This document shows, in pieces, positions 44,534 through 52,719 of a DNA stretch of 52,797 bases. Source of the DNA: Desulforhopalus sp. (GTDB lineage: Bacteria; Desulfobacterota; Desulfobulbia; Desulfobulbales; Desulfocapsaceae); contig JALNVI010000016.1 in the NCBI GenBank assembly GCA_023231425.1, positions 1 to 52,797 of the forward strand. Reading direction: 5' to 3'. A program made the position numbers and the translations under genes. The notes beneath the pieces are model-generated. The model worked only from the letters and a program-made list of their open reading frames with translations. It made no database searches and was not told the origin of the DNA. How positions within the stretch are numbered: position 1 is the first letter of the stretch; the number at the start of each line of letters is the position of its first letter.

Positions 44534-45568
44534 TTAGAGAATTTCCACCTGATTTCCGCTGTCGGAGGGTACAATCTCGCCGATAATACAGGCTTCCTCA
44601 CCTTCGGCGCGGAAGGCTTCGCAGATCGCTTCGGCATCCGCCGGCGCAACAATCACCATCATGCCGATGCCCATGTTGAAGGTGCGGTACATCTCTTCTT
44701 CGGGAATTTCACCGTACTTCTGCAGGAAGGGAAAGATAGGCGGAATCTTCCAGCGGTCAGTATGTATCACGGCTCCTGTGCTTTTCGGAAGAATACGCGG
44801 AATGTTGTCGATGAAGCCGCCGCCAGTGTTGTGTACCATGCCGTGGATATCAAACGTGTCAATCATCTTCAGGACAGGTTGAACATAGATCTTCGTTGGT
44901 CGCAGCAATTCCTCACCGAGGGTGCAGCCGAGTTCGTCAAAATGATCATTCACTGTGAAGTTGTGGTCCGCAAAACAGATCTTGCGCACAAGCGAATACC
45001 CGTTGGAGTGGATGCCGCTTGAGGGCAGGCCGACGATCACGTCTCCCGGCGCAACCTTCGAACCGTCGATAATACGGTCGCGGTCCACAAGGCCGGTGAC
45101 GAAACCGGCGAGATCGTAATCTCCTTCTTTGTAGAGACTTGGCATCTCCGCTGTCTCTCCGCCAACGAGTGAGCATTTGGATTGCCTGCACCCCTCCGCG
45201 ATTCCTTTTACGACCTCTTTCGCTACGTCAATTTCCAGTTTCCCAACGGCAAAATAGTCAAGAAAACAGAGTGGTGCCGCGCCGCCGACGATAAGGTCGT
45301 TAACGCACATGGCCACGAGGTCAATTCCGATGGTGTCATGTTTGCCGCAGAGATGAGCGATAACCAGTTTGGTACCAACGCCATCGGTAGAATTGACAAT
45401 CACCGGATTCTTATACTTCGTTAGATCAACTGCAACGTGGGACGCAAAACCACCAAGACCGCCGATTACAGAGGGTTGGCGGGTCTCGGCCACAATCCCT
45501 TTGATCTCTTCGACGAATGCGTTGCCTTTGTCGATGTCCACGCCTGCTTCGCTGTATTTGCTTGTCAT
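44534..45568 (-). CDS. purM: phosphoribosylformylglycinamidine cyclo-ligase (AIR synthase)
   Basis: The product is 344 residues, the standard PurM length. It carries out the fifth step of purine synthesis, closing FGAM to AIR with ATP. STDGVGTKLVIAH, NDLIVGGAAPLCFLDYFA, GGETAEMPSLYKEGDYDLAGF and GLPSSGIHSNGYSLVRK are conserved ATP-binding and dimer segments. No other purine gene is adjacent. The gene ends in the gap beside repeat copy 6. Confidence 0.97.
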   Translation of the reverse strand: MTSKYSEAGVDIDKGNAFVEEIKGIVAETRQPSVIGGLGGFASHVAVDLTKYKNPVIVNSTDGVGTKLVIAHLCGKHDTIGIDLVAMCVNDLIVGGAAPLCFLDYFAVGKLEIDVAKEVVKGIAEGCRQSKCSLVGGETAEMPSLYKEGDYDLAGFVTGLVDRDRIIDGSKVAPGDVIVGLPSSGIHSNGYSLVRKICFADHNFTVNDHFDELGCTLGEELLRPTKIYVQPVLKMIDTFDIHGMVHNTGGGFIDNIPRILPKSTGAVIHTDRWKIPPIFPFLQKYGEIPEEEMYRTFNMGIGMMVIVAPADAEAICEAFRAEGEEACIIGEIVPSDSGNQVEIL

Positions 45569-45664
45569 GATATGCTTGAAAAGTTGAGGAAAAAAAGTGA
45601 AAGACGGATAAAAGAGACCTTGAATACTTTCTCTTTTTATATCGTAAAGCAGAGTAAAAAGTAA

Positions 45665-45699
45665 AAAAAAGCGGCGGAGACAAAAGCCCCGCCGCTTTA
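45665..45699 (-). terminator. terminator after the TRL lipoprotein gene
   Basis: On the minus strand AAAGCGGCGG (with GGCTTTTG in the loop region) pairs with CCGCCGCTTT and runs into TTTTTT. It lies 20 bp after the stop codon of the 45718-46029 gene. Confidence 0.85.
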
Positions 45700-45717
45700 C
45701 AATAAGAAAGGCAAAAA

Positions 45718-46029
45718 TTAGTCTCCGCGTACAATAACGCAGGTTTTTCCGTAGAAGGGGTAGAAACCACTGGTGTGGTAGTCAACTGTGGAAATAGTCG
45801 AAATTCCGCCATTGCGTTGAGCAGTATTAATTGAGGCATCGCCCTGGTTTACGAGTCCAAGAATTGAAGTGGCACAGGCGGTTCCTGTCTTGCTGACACC
45901 AGTCTCTCCAGTGGCTGTTATCGGGCCCTGAACATCTGTAACGAGACCTATTCCTGTAGGGGTAAGGCCGTTGGCGCATCCACTTAACAGCAGAGAAGCA
46001 GCTCCAATTGCTACAAGTAATTTTTTCAT
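45718..46029 (-). CDS. TRL-domain-like lipoprotein
   Basis: The product is 103 residues from the ATG at 46029, preceded by GGAG; an ATG four codons upstream lacks a binding site. The signal peptide ends LLLSGC. The mature part, GLVTDVQGPITATGETGVSKTGTACATSILGLVNQGDASI, is characteristic of the TRL-like family of small bacterial lipoproteins. Its function is unknown. It has its own terminator. Confidence 0.88.
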   Translation of the reverse strand: MKKLLVAIGAASLLLSGCANGLTPTGIGLVTDVQGPITATGETGVSKTGTACATSILGLVNQGDASINTAQRNGGISTISTVDYHTSGFYPFYGKTCVIVRGD

Positions 46030-46234
46030 AAAAATCTCCATAAAAGATGTGACAACGGGGTCCTGCCGTCATCAGAAATGATGGTGTTTTTCCGTCCGCC
46101 GGGCAAGGCCCCCCGCGGTTGTTGCACTTTACTCTCTCTCCTTTATTTACTGTCTTTCAGGCAGTTTGACAACCTTTACCTCTGTCTGGAGAGCCTCCCT
46201 TGTAATAGAGCGGTCCTTCTGGTAAAAAGTGCTC

Positions 46235-46435
46235 ATGAAACTTCTTCTCCTTCTCTTTGGCCTTATCCTTGTTCTTGAAGGACTGCCCTACGCGATTAAT
46301 CCGGATTCCATGCAGGAATGGCTGAAAAAGGTGATCGACCTGCCTCCATCACAGTTGCGCCTCATCGGCAGTCTCGCTGTGGCTATTGGCCTGTGCCTTA
46401 TCTTTCTCCTGCAGCGGACCTCCATTCTTTTCTGA
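46235..46435 (+). CDS. DUF2065 small membrane protein
   Basis: The product is 66 residues with two transmembrane helices and the sequence GLILVLEGLPYAINPDSM near the start, matching DUF2065. A GTG two codons earlier is an alternative start; neither has a strong ribosome binding site. The function is unknown; the family often sits near HflK/HflC or purine genes, but no Hfl gene is seen here. Confidence 0.85.
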   Translation: MKLLLLLFGLILVLEGLPYAINPDSMQEWLKKVIDLPPSQLRLIGSLAVAIGLCLIFLLQRTSILF

Positions 46436-46504
46436 TTTCCCGAGGGATGTGTTTTCCGCGGGTCCGGCAAACAATTCTGATTCAGGCAGCAGGTTGTATT
46501 TGAA

Positions 46505-46701
46505 GGGTATCTTGAAACAGTGTGTATTTCGTTCATATTCGAGGGAGAGAAGAAAATTTATTAGAGCCATGCTTGATCAGGAGTCTATCGCTTACCTGGA
46601 GTCTAACGCGTACTTCGACGTCTCGTTCCTCGCTTTGTCGGAGGATAAATTTTTTCCTGTAACAAAGAAGATGGGCGAAAGACTGGTTATGCAAGGTATC
46701 C
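46505..46701 (+). repeat. MITE-like repeat, copy 7, upstream of mgtE
   Basis: The left end is GGGTATCTTGAAACAG and the right end is GGTTATGCAAGGTATCC. Two 18-bp units lie at 46580-46615 (the second is a variant). It ends 37 bp before the mgtE start codon, so the mgtE promoter or leader must lie within or across it. Confidence 0.85.
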
Positions 46702-46738
46702 TGAAATAATTGTCACAAATTTCCCAGCGGGACAGCGT

Positions 46739-48130
46739 ATGAGTACGCAGGAAAGAAAAGAGATGATCGGCAATGAGGGCAAAGTACTCCTTGGCATGGT
46801 GCGCCGTCTGCATCGGCGTGGCGCGGTGGGGCATCTCACCCGTCTCGTGAGCAAGACGCACCCGGTGGATATGGTGTGGGTCTATCGCCATCTGCCGACT
46901 GAGGAGCGTGAGGCTCTCTTCGAAATAATCGTCAAGGTCAACAGTGTCGGGGAATTTCTCTCCGAGCTTGATAAATCGCTCGTTCAGGAGCTGGTGGAGG
47001 GACTGAGTGCGGAGAAGATGGCGGAGATTATCTCTGAGATGCCCTCTGATGATGCCGTTGACCTTCTCGAAATTCTCCCGGAAGAGCAGGCAGAGCAGAT
47101 TAGTCACCATCTCGAGAAGCAGGATCGTGAAGAGATGGAGGAGTTGCTGCAGTATGATCACGAGAGTGCTGGCGGGATTATGTCGCCGGATTTTATGTGT
47201 CTCAATGAGGATTGTACTATCAAAGAGGCAATTGCCGCCATTCAGAAACGCAGTGAGGAGATGGAGATGGTCTTCTACCTCTACCTCACCCATGGTGAGG
47301 GGCGTCTCTCCGGAGTAGTCTCCCTGCGTGAACTGCTGATGCATCCCCCTGAGAAGGCACTGAAAGAGGTTATGAACCCCAATGTCATCTCGGTTACCAC
47401 CGATACCGACCAGGGTGACGTTGCCATCGTCGTCTCCAAATACGATTTCCTTGCGGTCCCGGTGGTCGACAGCAACTACACCCTCGTCGGGATTGTTACC
47501 GTCGATGACATTATTGACGTTATTCGAGAAGAGGCTTCGGAGGAGTTTCTGCAGATGGCGGGGGTCGGGAAAGATCGTGAAATTCTCTTTAAAACGGCTA
47601 ATGAGTCGGCCTTTATCCGCGCTCCCTGGCTCTTTGCCTCGTGGGTGGGCGGGATCATGGCGATGTTTATCATCGGTCAGTTTGAGGATGAGCTTGCGCA
47701 GATGATTGCTCTCGCCTCCTTTATTCCGGTGGTTATTGGTATGGGCGGGAATATCGCCACGCAGTCCTCCACCATTATTGTCCGCGGGATTGCCACCGGA
47801 CGGGTGAATCTTGCCGAGGCAGGGAAGGTTATGTTCAAAGAGCTGCGGGTTGGGCTGATTCTCGGCCTTATTTATGGTCTTTTCCTTGGCTTGATCGCCT
47901 GGTTGATGTTTCACGGGGAGGGAGAGCCGTCGCTTCTGGGTCTTGTGGTCGGTCTGTCAATCTTCCTGTGTATGATCATGTCAGCCTGCATTGGTGCGCT
48001 GATTCCCATGATTCTTAAACGGTTTGATGTGGATGCCGCCATCGCCACCGGGCCGTTTGTGACGACCTCAATCGATATGCTTGGTGTTCTGCTTTACTTC
48101 TCCATGGCGAAGCTTTTTCTTAATCTTTAG
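46739..48130 (+). CDS. mgtE: magnesium transporter MgtE
   Basis: The product is 463 residues. The N-terminal superhelical domain (to about 135) contains EMPSDDAVDLLEILPEEQA. Two CBS domains follow (about 140-260; VPVVDSNYTLVGIVTVDDI). Five transmembrane helices make up the C-terminus, with GMGGNIATQSSTIIVRGIATG, the signature of the Mg2+ pore. It is a Mg2+-gated channel in the inner membrane. The leader is short and follows repeat copy 7. A near-perfect palindromic terminator lies 36 bp after the stop. Confidence 0.95.
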   Translation: MSTQERKEMIGNEGKVLLGMVRRLHRRGAVGHLTRLVSKTHPVDMVWVYRHLPTEEREALFEIIVKVNSVGEFLSELDKSLVQELVEGLSAEKMAEIISEMPSDDAVDLLEILPEEQAEQISHHLEKQDREEMEELLQYDHESAGGIMSPDFMCLNEDCTIKEAIAAIQKRSEEMEMVFYLYLTHGEGRLSGVVSLRELLMHPPEKALKEVMNPNVISVTTDTDQGDVAIVVSKYDFLAVPVVDSNYTLVGIVTVDDIIDVIREEASEEFLQMAGVGKDREILFKTANESAFIRAPWLFASWVGGIMAMFIIGQFEDELAQMIALASFIPVVIGMGGNIATQSSTIIVRGIATGRVNLAEAGKVMFKELRVGLILGLIYGLFLGLIAWLMFHGEGEPSLLGLVVGLSIFLCMIMSACIGALIPMILKRFDVDAAIATGPFVTTSIDMLGVLLYFSMAKLFLNL

Positions 48131-48165
48131 AACCTTTGTTCTTTACAGAGCATGTGCATCCGACA

Positions 48166-48204
48166 AAAAAGCGGTGAATTGACCTGGTCAATTCACCGCT
48201 TTTT
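48166..48204. terminator. 39-nt near-perfect palindromic terminator after mgtE
   Basis: AAAAAGCGGTGAATTGACC and its exact complement flank a single T, giving a 19-bp stem and T runs on both strands. The same core GGTGAATTGACC occurs in the palindrome at 52646-52690. Confidence 0.9.
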
Positions 48205-48272
48205 CGTGGAATATGTTTCGGGCTGCGGAAGAGTAAAGAGGAGCGCAGGCCGCATCCCTGCTGAGAAGAATA

Positions 48273-48301
48273 TTGACATTCGTTATATACAATTATATAT
48301 A
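48273..48301 (+). promoter_or_regulatory. sigma-70-type promoter of the mod operon
   Basis: TTGACA at 48273-48278 and TATATA at 48296-48301 are separated by 17 bp. A ModE-like box overlaps the spacer and -10 region, which is the layout expected for repression. Confidence 0.75.
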
Positions 48302-48304
48302 GCG
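48281..48304 (+). promoter_or_regulatory. ModE-like operator 1
   Basis: CGTTATATA, six bases, then TATATAGCG. This is an inverted pair of the ModE half-site (CGTTATATA/CGCTATATA) known from Proteobacteria, and it overlaps the promoter. Confidence 0.7.
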
Positions 48305-48336
48305 AGATAGGAAAGAGAAGACAGCTTTCTCTTGTA

Positions 48337-48402
48337 AACTGCACCGCAGAATCCGAAAGGTTCTGGCGGGAGGCATCTTCCCCCCTGTCATGTCAGTGGG
48401 AT
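48337..48402 (+). ncRNA. structured leader, possible molybdenum-cofactor (Moco) RNA-like element
   Basis: After CTGCACC, a hairpin CAGAATCC-GAAA-GGTTCTG (48347-48365) has a GNRA loop and one bulge. It is followed by GGGAG-GCATC-TTCCC (48368-48382) and a T run at 48392-48399. GNRA-capped stems beside a GGGAGG hairpin recall the Moco RNA motif, but I could not match the full consensus. Confidence 0.4.
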
Positions 48403-48413
48403 TTTTTTTAGCT

Positions 48414-48441
48414 ATCGCTGTATTGTCATAAATATAACGAT
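48414..48441 (+). promoter_or_regulatory. ModE-like operator 2
   Basis: ATCGCTGTATT, six bases, then AATATAACGAT, 31 bp before the modC ATG at 48472. The match to ModE operators (ATCG.TATAT...ATAACGAT) is strong. Confidence 0.72.
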
Positions 48442-48471
48442 TATCCGATGGAAACGGGAACAGTAGAGATC

Positions 48472-49178
48472 ATGTCATTATTCCTTGATATCAGAAAGAA
48501 ACTCCCCCACTTTACCCTGGATGTCTCTTTCTCCTGTGCTCCCGGGACCCTCACTGCCATTGTCGGCCCGTCGGGTGCCGGAAAAAGTACACTCATGAGA
48601 ATCCTCAGCGGTCTGGATCTGCCAGATGATGGTCGAATTACTTTTGACGGCAGGATTTGGAATGACACGACGAAGGATATTTTCCTCCATCCCCGTAAAC
48701 GGCGTATTGGGATGGTTTTTCAAGATTACCCGCTTTTCCTCACTTCTCCGTTCTCGCGAATATTTCTTTTGGAGGGAACAGCAGAGATTCCGCCATGAAG
48801 TTGTTGGAAAAATTCAACATTGCCCATCTTGCGCAGAAAAAGCCCGGGGTAATATCTGGCGGGGAGCGGCAGCGGGTTTCCTTCTGCCAGGCGCTTGCCA
48901 GAGAGCCCTCACTGCTTTTCCTTGACGAACCTTTTTCAGCTCTGGATCAGGAAACTCGATTCTCCTGCTGCCAGGAACTGCTGACTCTCAAAGCGGAGAT
49001 GCATATCCCGATCATTCATATAACCCACGATCTTGAAGAGGCTGTTTCTCTGGCTGACCAGATCTTTGTGATGGACCAGGGAAAGAAGTCAACCCGATGG
49101 CTCAACAGGCAGCAGGAACAATCTGCCCTGTTGAGGCCAGGTTTTGTGCCATTTTTTAATACGGCAGTAACGTGCTGA
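48472..49178 (+). pseudogene. modC: molybdate ABC transporter ATPase ModC, frameshifted
   Basis: The first frame has DIRKKLPHFTLDVSF, the Walker A GPSGAGKST and the Q-loop MVFQDYPLF. It then runs out of frame and stops at 48798. The second frame continues the protein: PHFSVLANISFGGNSRDSA, then MKLLEKFNIAHL, signature SGGERQRVSF, Walker B LLFLDEPFSAL, the D-loop and H-loop HITHD, ending at 49178. One base appears missing near 48733-48737, in the CTTTTCCT run. Joined, the protein is a normal ModC of about 235 residues. modA and modB downstream are intact. A recent mutation or a sequencing error are both possible. Confidence 0.85.
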
Positions 49179-49201
49179 AGACTCAAAAAGGAAAAAAGAC
49201 A

Positions 49202-49954
49202 ATGATATTCCCGAAAATGGCCTTGCAAACAAGAGCAGTGGATCCTCTTTGTAAAGTTATGGTCATCATGCTTCTGCTTCTGCTTCCCTCTGTCTCTCAG
49301 GCGAAAATTACCATTGCCTCTGCGGCAGGTTATCGCGGTATGGTCAATACCCTGGTTGAGGCTTACACAAAAGAGGCTGGTAACCAGGCAGATCTTATCT
49401 ACGGCAACATGGCGCAGGTTGTTTTTCAGGCACAGGCCAGTGATGCCATTGATATGGTTATTGGAGACAGAACGTATCTCACAAAGGCACAGCTTCCCTT
49501 CGATACCACCGTAAAATTGGGCAGAGGCAGACTGGTGGCAATCTATCCGAAGGGACGGAAGGTCACAGACGCCACTCTCTTTACTGGCGCAGAGCGGATA
49601 GCCATCCCCGATACGAAGAGGGCTATCTACGGTAAAGCCGCCAAAGAGTATCTACAGACGACAGGATTGTATAATACGCTGCGGCCCAGACTTTTTGTGG
49701 TGAGCAGTGTGCCTCAGGCTGCCTCTTATGTCATCTCTGGTGAGGTAGACCTTGCCCTTGTCAATCTTACCCACGCCTTAAACATCAAGGGGAGTATCGG
49801 CGGCTGCGAAGTGCTGAATGAAAACCAATATTCGCCCATCGAGATTATCGCAGGCGAGCAGAAGACGACGAAAAATAGAGAAGAATGCAAACAGTTTTTG
49901 GATTTCATCCACAGTGAGAAAGCACAGCAGATTGTGGCTCGCTTTGGCATGTGA
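49202..49954 (+). CDS. modA: molybdate-binding periplasmic protein ModA
   Basis: The product is 250 residues. I place the start at the ATG at 49202, about nine bases after AAGGA; a GTG 30 bases earlier overlaps the end of modC. A signal peptide ends SVSQA. The mature protein has ITIASAAGYRGMVNTLVEAY at the start and a central EVDLALVNLTHALN, consistent with a type II periplasmic binding protein of the molybdate/tungstate group. It delivers the oxyanion to ModB/ModC. Order modC-modA-modB is unusual but compact. Confidence 0.88.
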   Translation: MIFPKMALQTRAVDPLCKVMVIMLLLLLPSVSQAKITIASAAGYRGMVNTLVEAYTKEAGNQADLIYGNMAQVVFQAQASDAIDMVIGDRTYLTKAQLPFDTTVKLGRGRLVAIYPKGRKVTDATLFTGAERIAIPDTKRAIYGKAAKEYLQTTGLYNTLRPRLFVVSSVPQAASYVISGEVDLALVNLTHALNIKGSIGGCEVLNENQYSPIEIIAGEQKTTKNREECKQFLDFIHSEKAQQIVARFGM

Positions 49955-49962
49955 TACCCGCT

Positions 49963-50634
49963 ATGGATATACAAGCCCTGCTCCTCGATGATGCAACCCT
50001 CAAGCCGTTGCTTCTTTCCGGAAAAATCATCCTGGTTTCCAGTCTTCTTCATCTCCTGATAAGTGTGCCGCTGGCCTGCTGGCTCGCCAGAAAAAAGGGT
50101 GGGATCGCCGTTATTGTTGACACTCTCGTAACGCTACCGCTGATTTTCCCTCCCGTAGCCATGGGCTTTGGTCTGCTTCTGTTTTTCGGCAGACATGGAT
50201 ACTTCTCCAGGGTGTTTGGTGACGTGATAGTTTTTAATTTCCCGGGGCTGGTTATCGCGGCATTCATTGCCGGTCTTCCTCTTGCCGTGCGTCCGGTACA
50301 GGCAGTTCTGCGCTCTGCAGAGGCGGTGCGTCTCTATGAACTTGCTGTCCTCCTCGGGAAACGAGATCTAACAATCTTTGCCTGTATCCTGCTTCCGTAT
50401 GCAAAGCGCAGTATCGCCGCCGGAATGATTCTGGCGACGGGGCGGGCTCTTGGTGAAGTTGGAATGACACTGATGCTCGGCGGGAATATCATGGGCAGAA
50501 CGAATACACTCTCTTTGGAAATCTACAATGCTGTTTTCAATGGCGAATTTGAAAGGGCAGCCTTCCTTTCGATTCTCGTTGGTGTGATTGCAACGGTGTT
50601 GTTTCTTTTCATGAAAAAGATTTCAAATTCATAA
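49963..50634 (+). CDS. modB: molybdate ABC transporter permease ModB
   Basis: The product is 223 residues with five to six transmembrane helices. The cytoplasmic EAA-type loop (ARALGEVGMTLMLGG) matches ModB. It begins at the ATG at 49963; a GTG at 49951 that overlaps the modA stop is also possible. No strong ribosome binding site is visible, so translation may be coupled to modA. Confidence 0.9.
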   Translation: MDIQALLLDDATLKPLLLSGKIILVSSLLHLLISVPLACWLARKKGGIAVIVDTLVTLPLIFPPVAMGFGLLLFFGRHGYFSRVFGDVIVFNFPGLVIAAFIAGLPLAVRPVQAVLRSAEAVRLYELAVLLGKRDLTIFACILLPYAKRSIAAGMILATGRALGEVGMTLMLGGNIMGRTNTLSLEIYNAVFNGEFERAAFLSILVGVIATVLFLFMKKISNS

Positions 50635-50652
50635 ACTACAAAAGGATAGAGG

Positions 50653-51384
50653 ATGAACAATTCAATACTTGGTGATGTACAGCAGAAATCTCTTAAGCTC
50701 TGGGAGAAGGCGGGAATTCTCGATGAAAATGTCGAAGTACTCGCCCATGTCCTGACTACAGAAGAGGCTATAGGAAATCCTGAAGGTGATGATTTCCCCC
50801 TGCAACGGGGGAAAGAGAAGCTGATGGAGGCAACGTTTAAAGGAGAAAAGGGGCAGGCCTTTACAGATCGTTTCGGAAATTTCAGTGCCCCTCTCCGCGA
50901 CATCTGCAACATGACACTGGATAACAATTTCAACCGGGCGATATTTATCGCCACCCTGAACGCTGTACAGCGTAGTCTGGGGAAGGCTGAACGGACTGTT
51001 CACTGTCGTGATGAAGGTCCTAAACTCTGCGCCTCCCAGTTTGCCGATTACCTCATGGACAAATACGGGAAGGTTCGTATTACCCAGATTGGTTTTCAGC
51101 CTGCAATGATAAATGCTCTGTCTAAAAAATTTGCTCTGCGGGTTGTTGATCTTGATCCGGATAACATTGGCACTGTTAAAGATGGCGTTCCTGTTGGAGG
51201 TCCTGAAGAGACTGAAGATGCCATTAACGATGCCGAGCTGCTGGTGGTAACGGGATCAACTATTGTCAACGATACCCTGGGAGATTTTTTGAGAGCAGAT
51301 AAACCCACTGTTTTCTTCGGGACTACCGTGGCCGGAGCGGCCGAATTGATGGGCTGGGAACGCTTCTGCTGTCAGAGCAGCTGA
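50653..51384 (+). CDS. DUF364-type putative heavy-metal chelation protein
   Basis: The product is 243 residues, with AGG-rich sequence before the ATG. It has the Rossmann-like DUF364 pattern: NFNRAIFIATLNAVQRSLG in the middle, KVRITQIGFQPAMINALS, LRVVDLDPDNIG and LLVVTGSTIVNDTL late in the chain. Members of this family are often encoded beside metal transporters and enolase-like domains, and their chemistry is unknown. Here it follows modB after 18 bases, so it probably belongs to the molybdate operon. Confidence 0.82.
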   Translation: MNNSILGDVQQKSLKLWEKAGILDENVEVLAHVLTTEEAIGNPEGDDFPLQRGKEKLMEATFKGEKGQAFTDRFGNFSAPLRDICNMTLDNNFNRAIFIATLNAVQRSLGKAERTVHCRDEGPKLCASQFADYLMDKYGKVRITQIGFQPAMINALSKKFALRVVDLDPDNIGTVKDGVPVGGPEETEDAINDAELLVVTGSTIVNDTLGDFLRADKPTVFFGTTVAGAAELMGWERFCCQSS

Positions 51385-51390
51385 CGGTCG

Positions 51391-51428
51391 AGTCTGCGTG
51401 GCAGACCTGCTCTTCGTAAACTTTTTTT
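51391..51428 (+). terminator. terminator of the mod operon
   Basis: GTCTGC and GCAGAC form a six-bp stem around GTG just after the stop codon; a run of seven T follows 16 bases later. The stem is short, so termination strength is uncertain. Confidence 0.5.
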
Positions 51429-51570
51429 ACCCGTCCCGCAATTGTTATCTCTGTCGGGCTGTTTATACATCATGCAGGCATGGTTTTTTCCCTGCATGAA
51501 TGTACTCATTCAGAGGGTTGAAATAATACTCTTTTTTTTGTTTCATTAAATTAATTTATAAAACTGAATA

Positions 51571-52488
51571 ATGAAAAACAGGTATTACGTTTCAACTGGA
51601 ATTTTTACGGTGCTGCTCTTGTTTTCCCCTTTAAACAGTAGAGCTGAAAAAGAATCTCAATCTGTTGTCCCAGGTTCTCCCGTAAATGCGGTGTCGGGGT
51701 CAGCCGGGCTCCCTTTTCCCAAGGGAGTGCTGTCTACAACGATAAATTATCGTTATGCTGAAACCGGGGGGCTCTACCTTGGAAATGATAAACAGAATAA
51801 CAATGTTGAGCGGACAAAAAATATTGGTGTTCTTAAATTCCGTTATGGTATTCTCCCGGGTTTCGATGTACGTACATGCACATCTTTTTATAATATGAAT
51901 TTTAAAAACAACAGTACTGGTTCTGACTTGAATCGGGATGGTGTCGGGGACACCACTGTTGTCTTTCGCAAGGAGCTGTTAAACCAGAAAGAGGGCGCTC
52001 CATTTTTTATGTCAGCCGATATTGGGGGATTCCTGCCGACGGCCAGCGTAGACAGTGAAACGGTCGATTCCATGGGGAATCAGGCCTGGGGTGGGCTCCT
52101 CGGTCTTGGATTCACCTGGATACATGGGGTTCAGCGAATAGATCAGGAGTTTAACTACGCGACTTTTACCGAAGGGGAGCATGATTACCGCCACCCTCAA
52201 CGTTATCGTGCTAATACGACATGGACGATGGCAATGAATTCCATACTGGATATCGGGCTGGAATCCACCTGGGAATATGACGGTGAGAGTGAAGTCGACG
52301 GTGAAGGGATGGATAATGGCACTCAGGAGTGGTACGCAGGTCCCAAGGTCGGTTTCCGTATCTCTCGGTGGAAAATGTATATTGGATCGGCAGTCATGTT
52401 CCCTGTCTATAGAGACTACGATGCAATAACCCCTTCTGATGAATATCGTCTTGAAGTAAAGGCAGTTAAAACTTTTCAACTTTTTTAA
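51571..52488 (+). CDS. outer-membrane beta-barrel protein (transporter-like)
   Basis: The product is 305 residues with a signal peptide (1-25, ending NSRA). The mature protein is built of amphipathic strands and ends with the C-terminal Phe (AVKTFQLF). The pattern LKFRYGILPGFDVRTCTSFYN and LGLGFTWIHGVQRIDQEFNY resembles outer-membrane transporters of the MetA-pathway phenol-degradation family. No aromatic pathway gene is near. The upstream region is AT-rich (runs of T near 51530), and no clear ribosome binding site is visible. The palindromic terminator at 52646 follows. Confidence 0.72.
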   Translation: MKNRYYVSTGIFTVLLLFSPLNSRAEKESQSVVPGSPVNAVSGSAGLPFPKGVLSTTINYRYAETGGLYLGNDKQNNNVERTKNIGVLKFRYGILPGFDVRTCTSFYNMNFKNNSTGSDLNRDGVGDTTVVFRKELLNQKEGAPFFMSADIGGFLPTASVDSETVDSMGNQAWGGLLGLGFTWIHGVQRIDQEFNYATFTEGEHDYRHPQRYRANTTWTMAMNSILDIGLESTWEYDGESEVDGEGMDNGTQEWYAGPKVGFRISRWKMYIGSAVMFPVYRDYDAITPSDEYRLEVKAVKTFQLF

Positions 52489-52645
52489 TCTGATTGTTTG
52501 AGTTCTTTCCAGACGGAAATGTTACTGATAAAAAGAATGTTTCTTCTGCAATTTATGTTTTTTCTTATCTCCTGTTTATGTTCTCGATAATGAGCAGGAT
52601 GTTAAAAAAGTGTAACAATAAGTGTGCCCATCCTGTTGAAAACAA

Positions 52646-52690
52646 GATAAAAAACGGTGAATTGACCAGGTCAATTCACCGTTTTTTATC
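52646..52690. terminator. 45-nt near-perfect palindrome, second copy of the terminator family
   Basis: GATAAAAAACGGTGAATTGACC and its complement flank a single A, giving a 22-bp stem. The core is shared with the palindrome after mgtE (48166-48204). It lies 158 bp after the outer-membrane protein gene. Confidence 0.88.
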
Positions 52691-52719
52691 TAAGTTATAT
52701 GTGCTCGCAAAGAAAAAAT

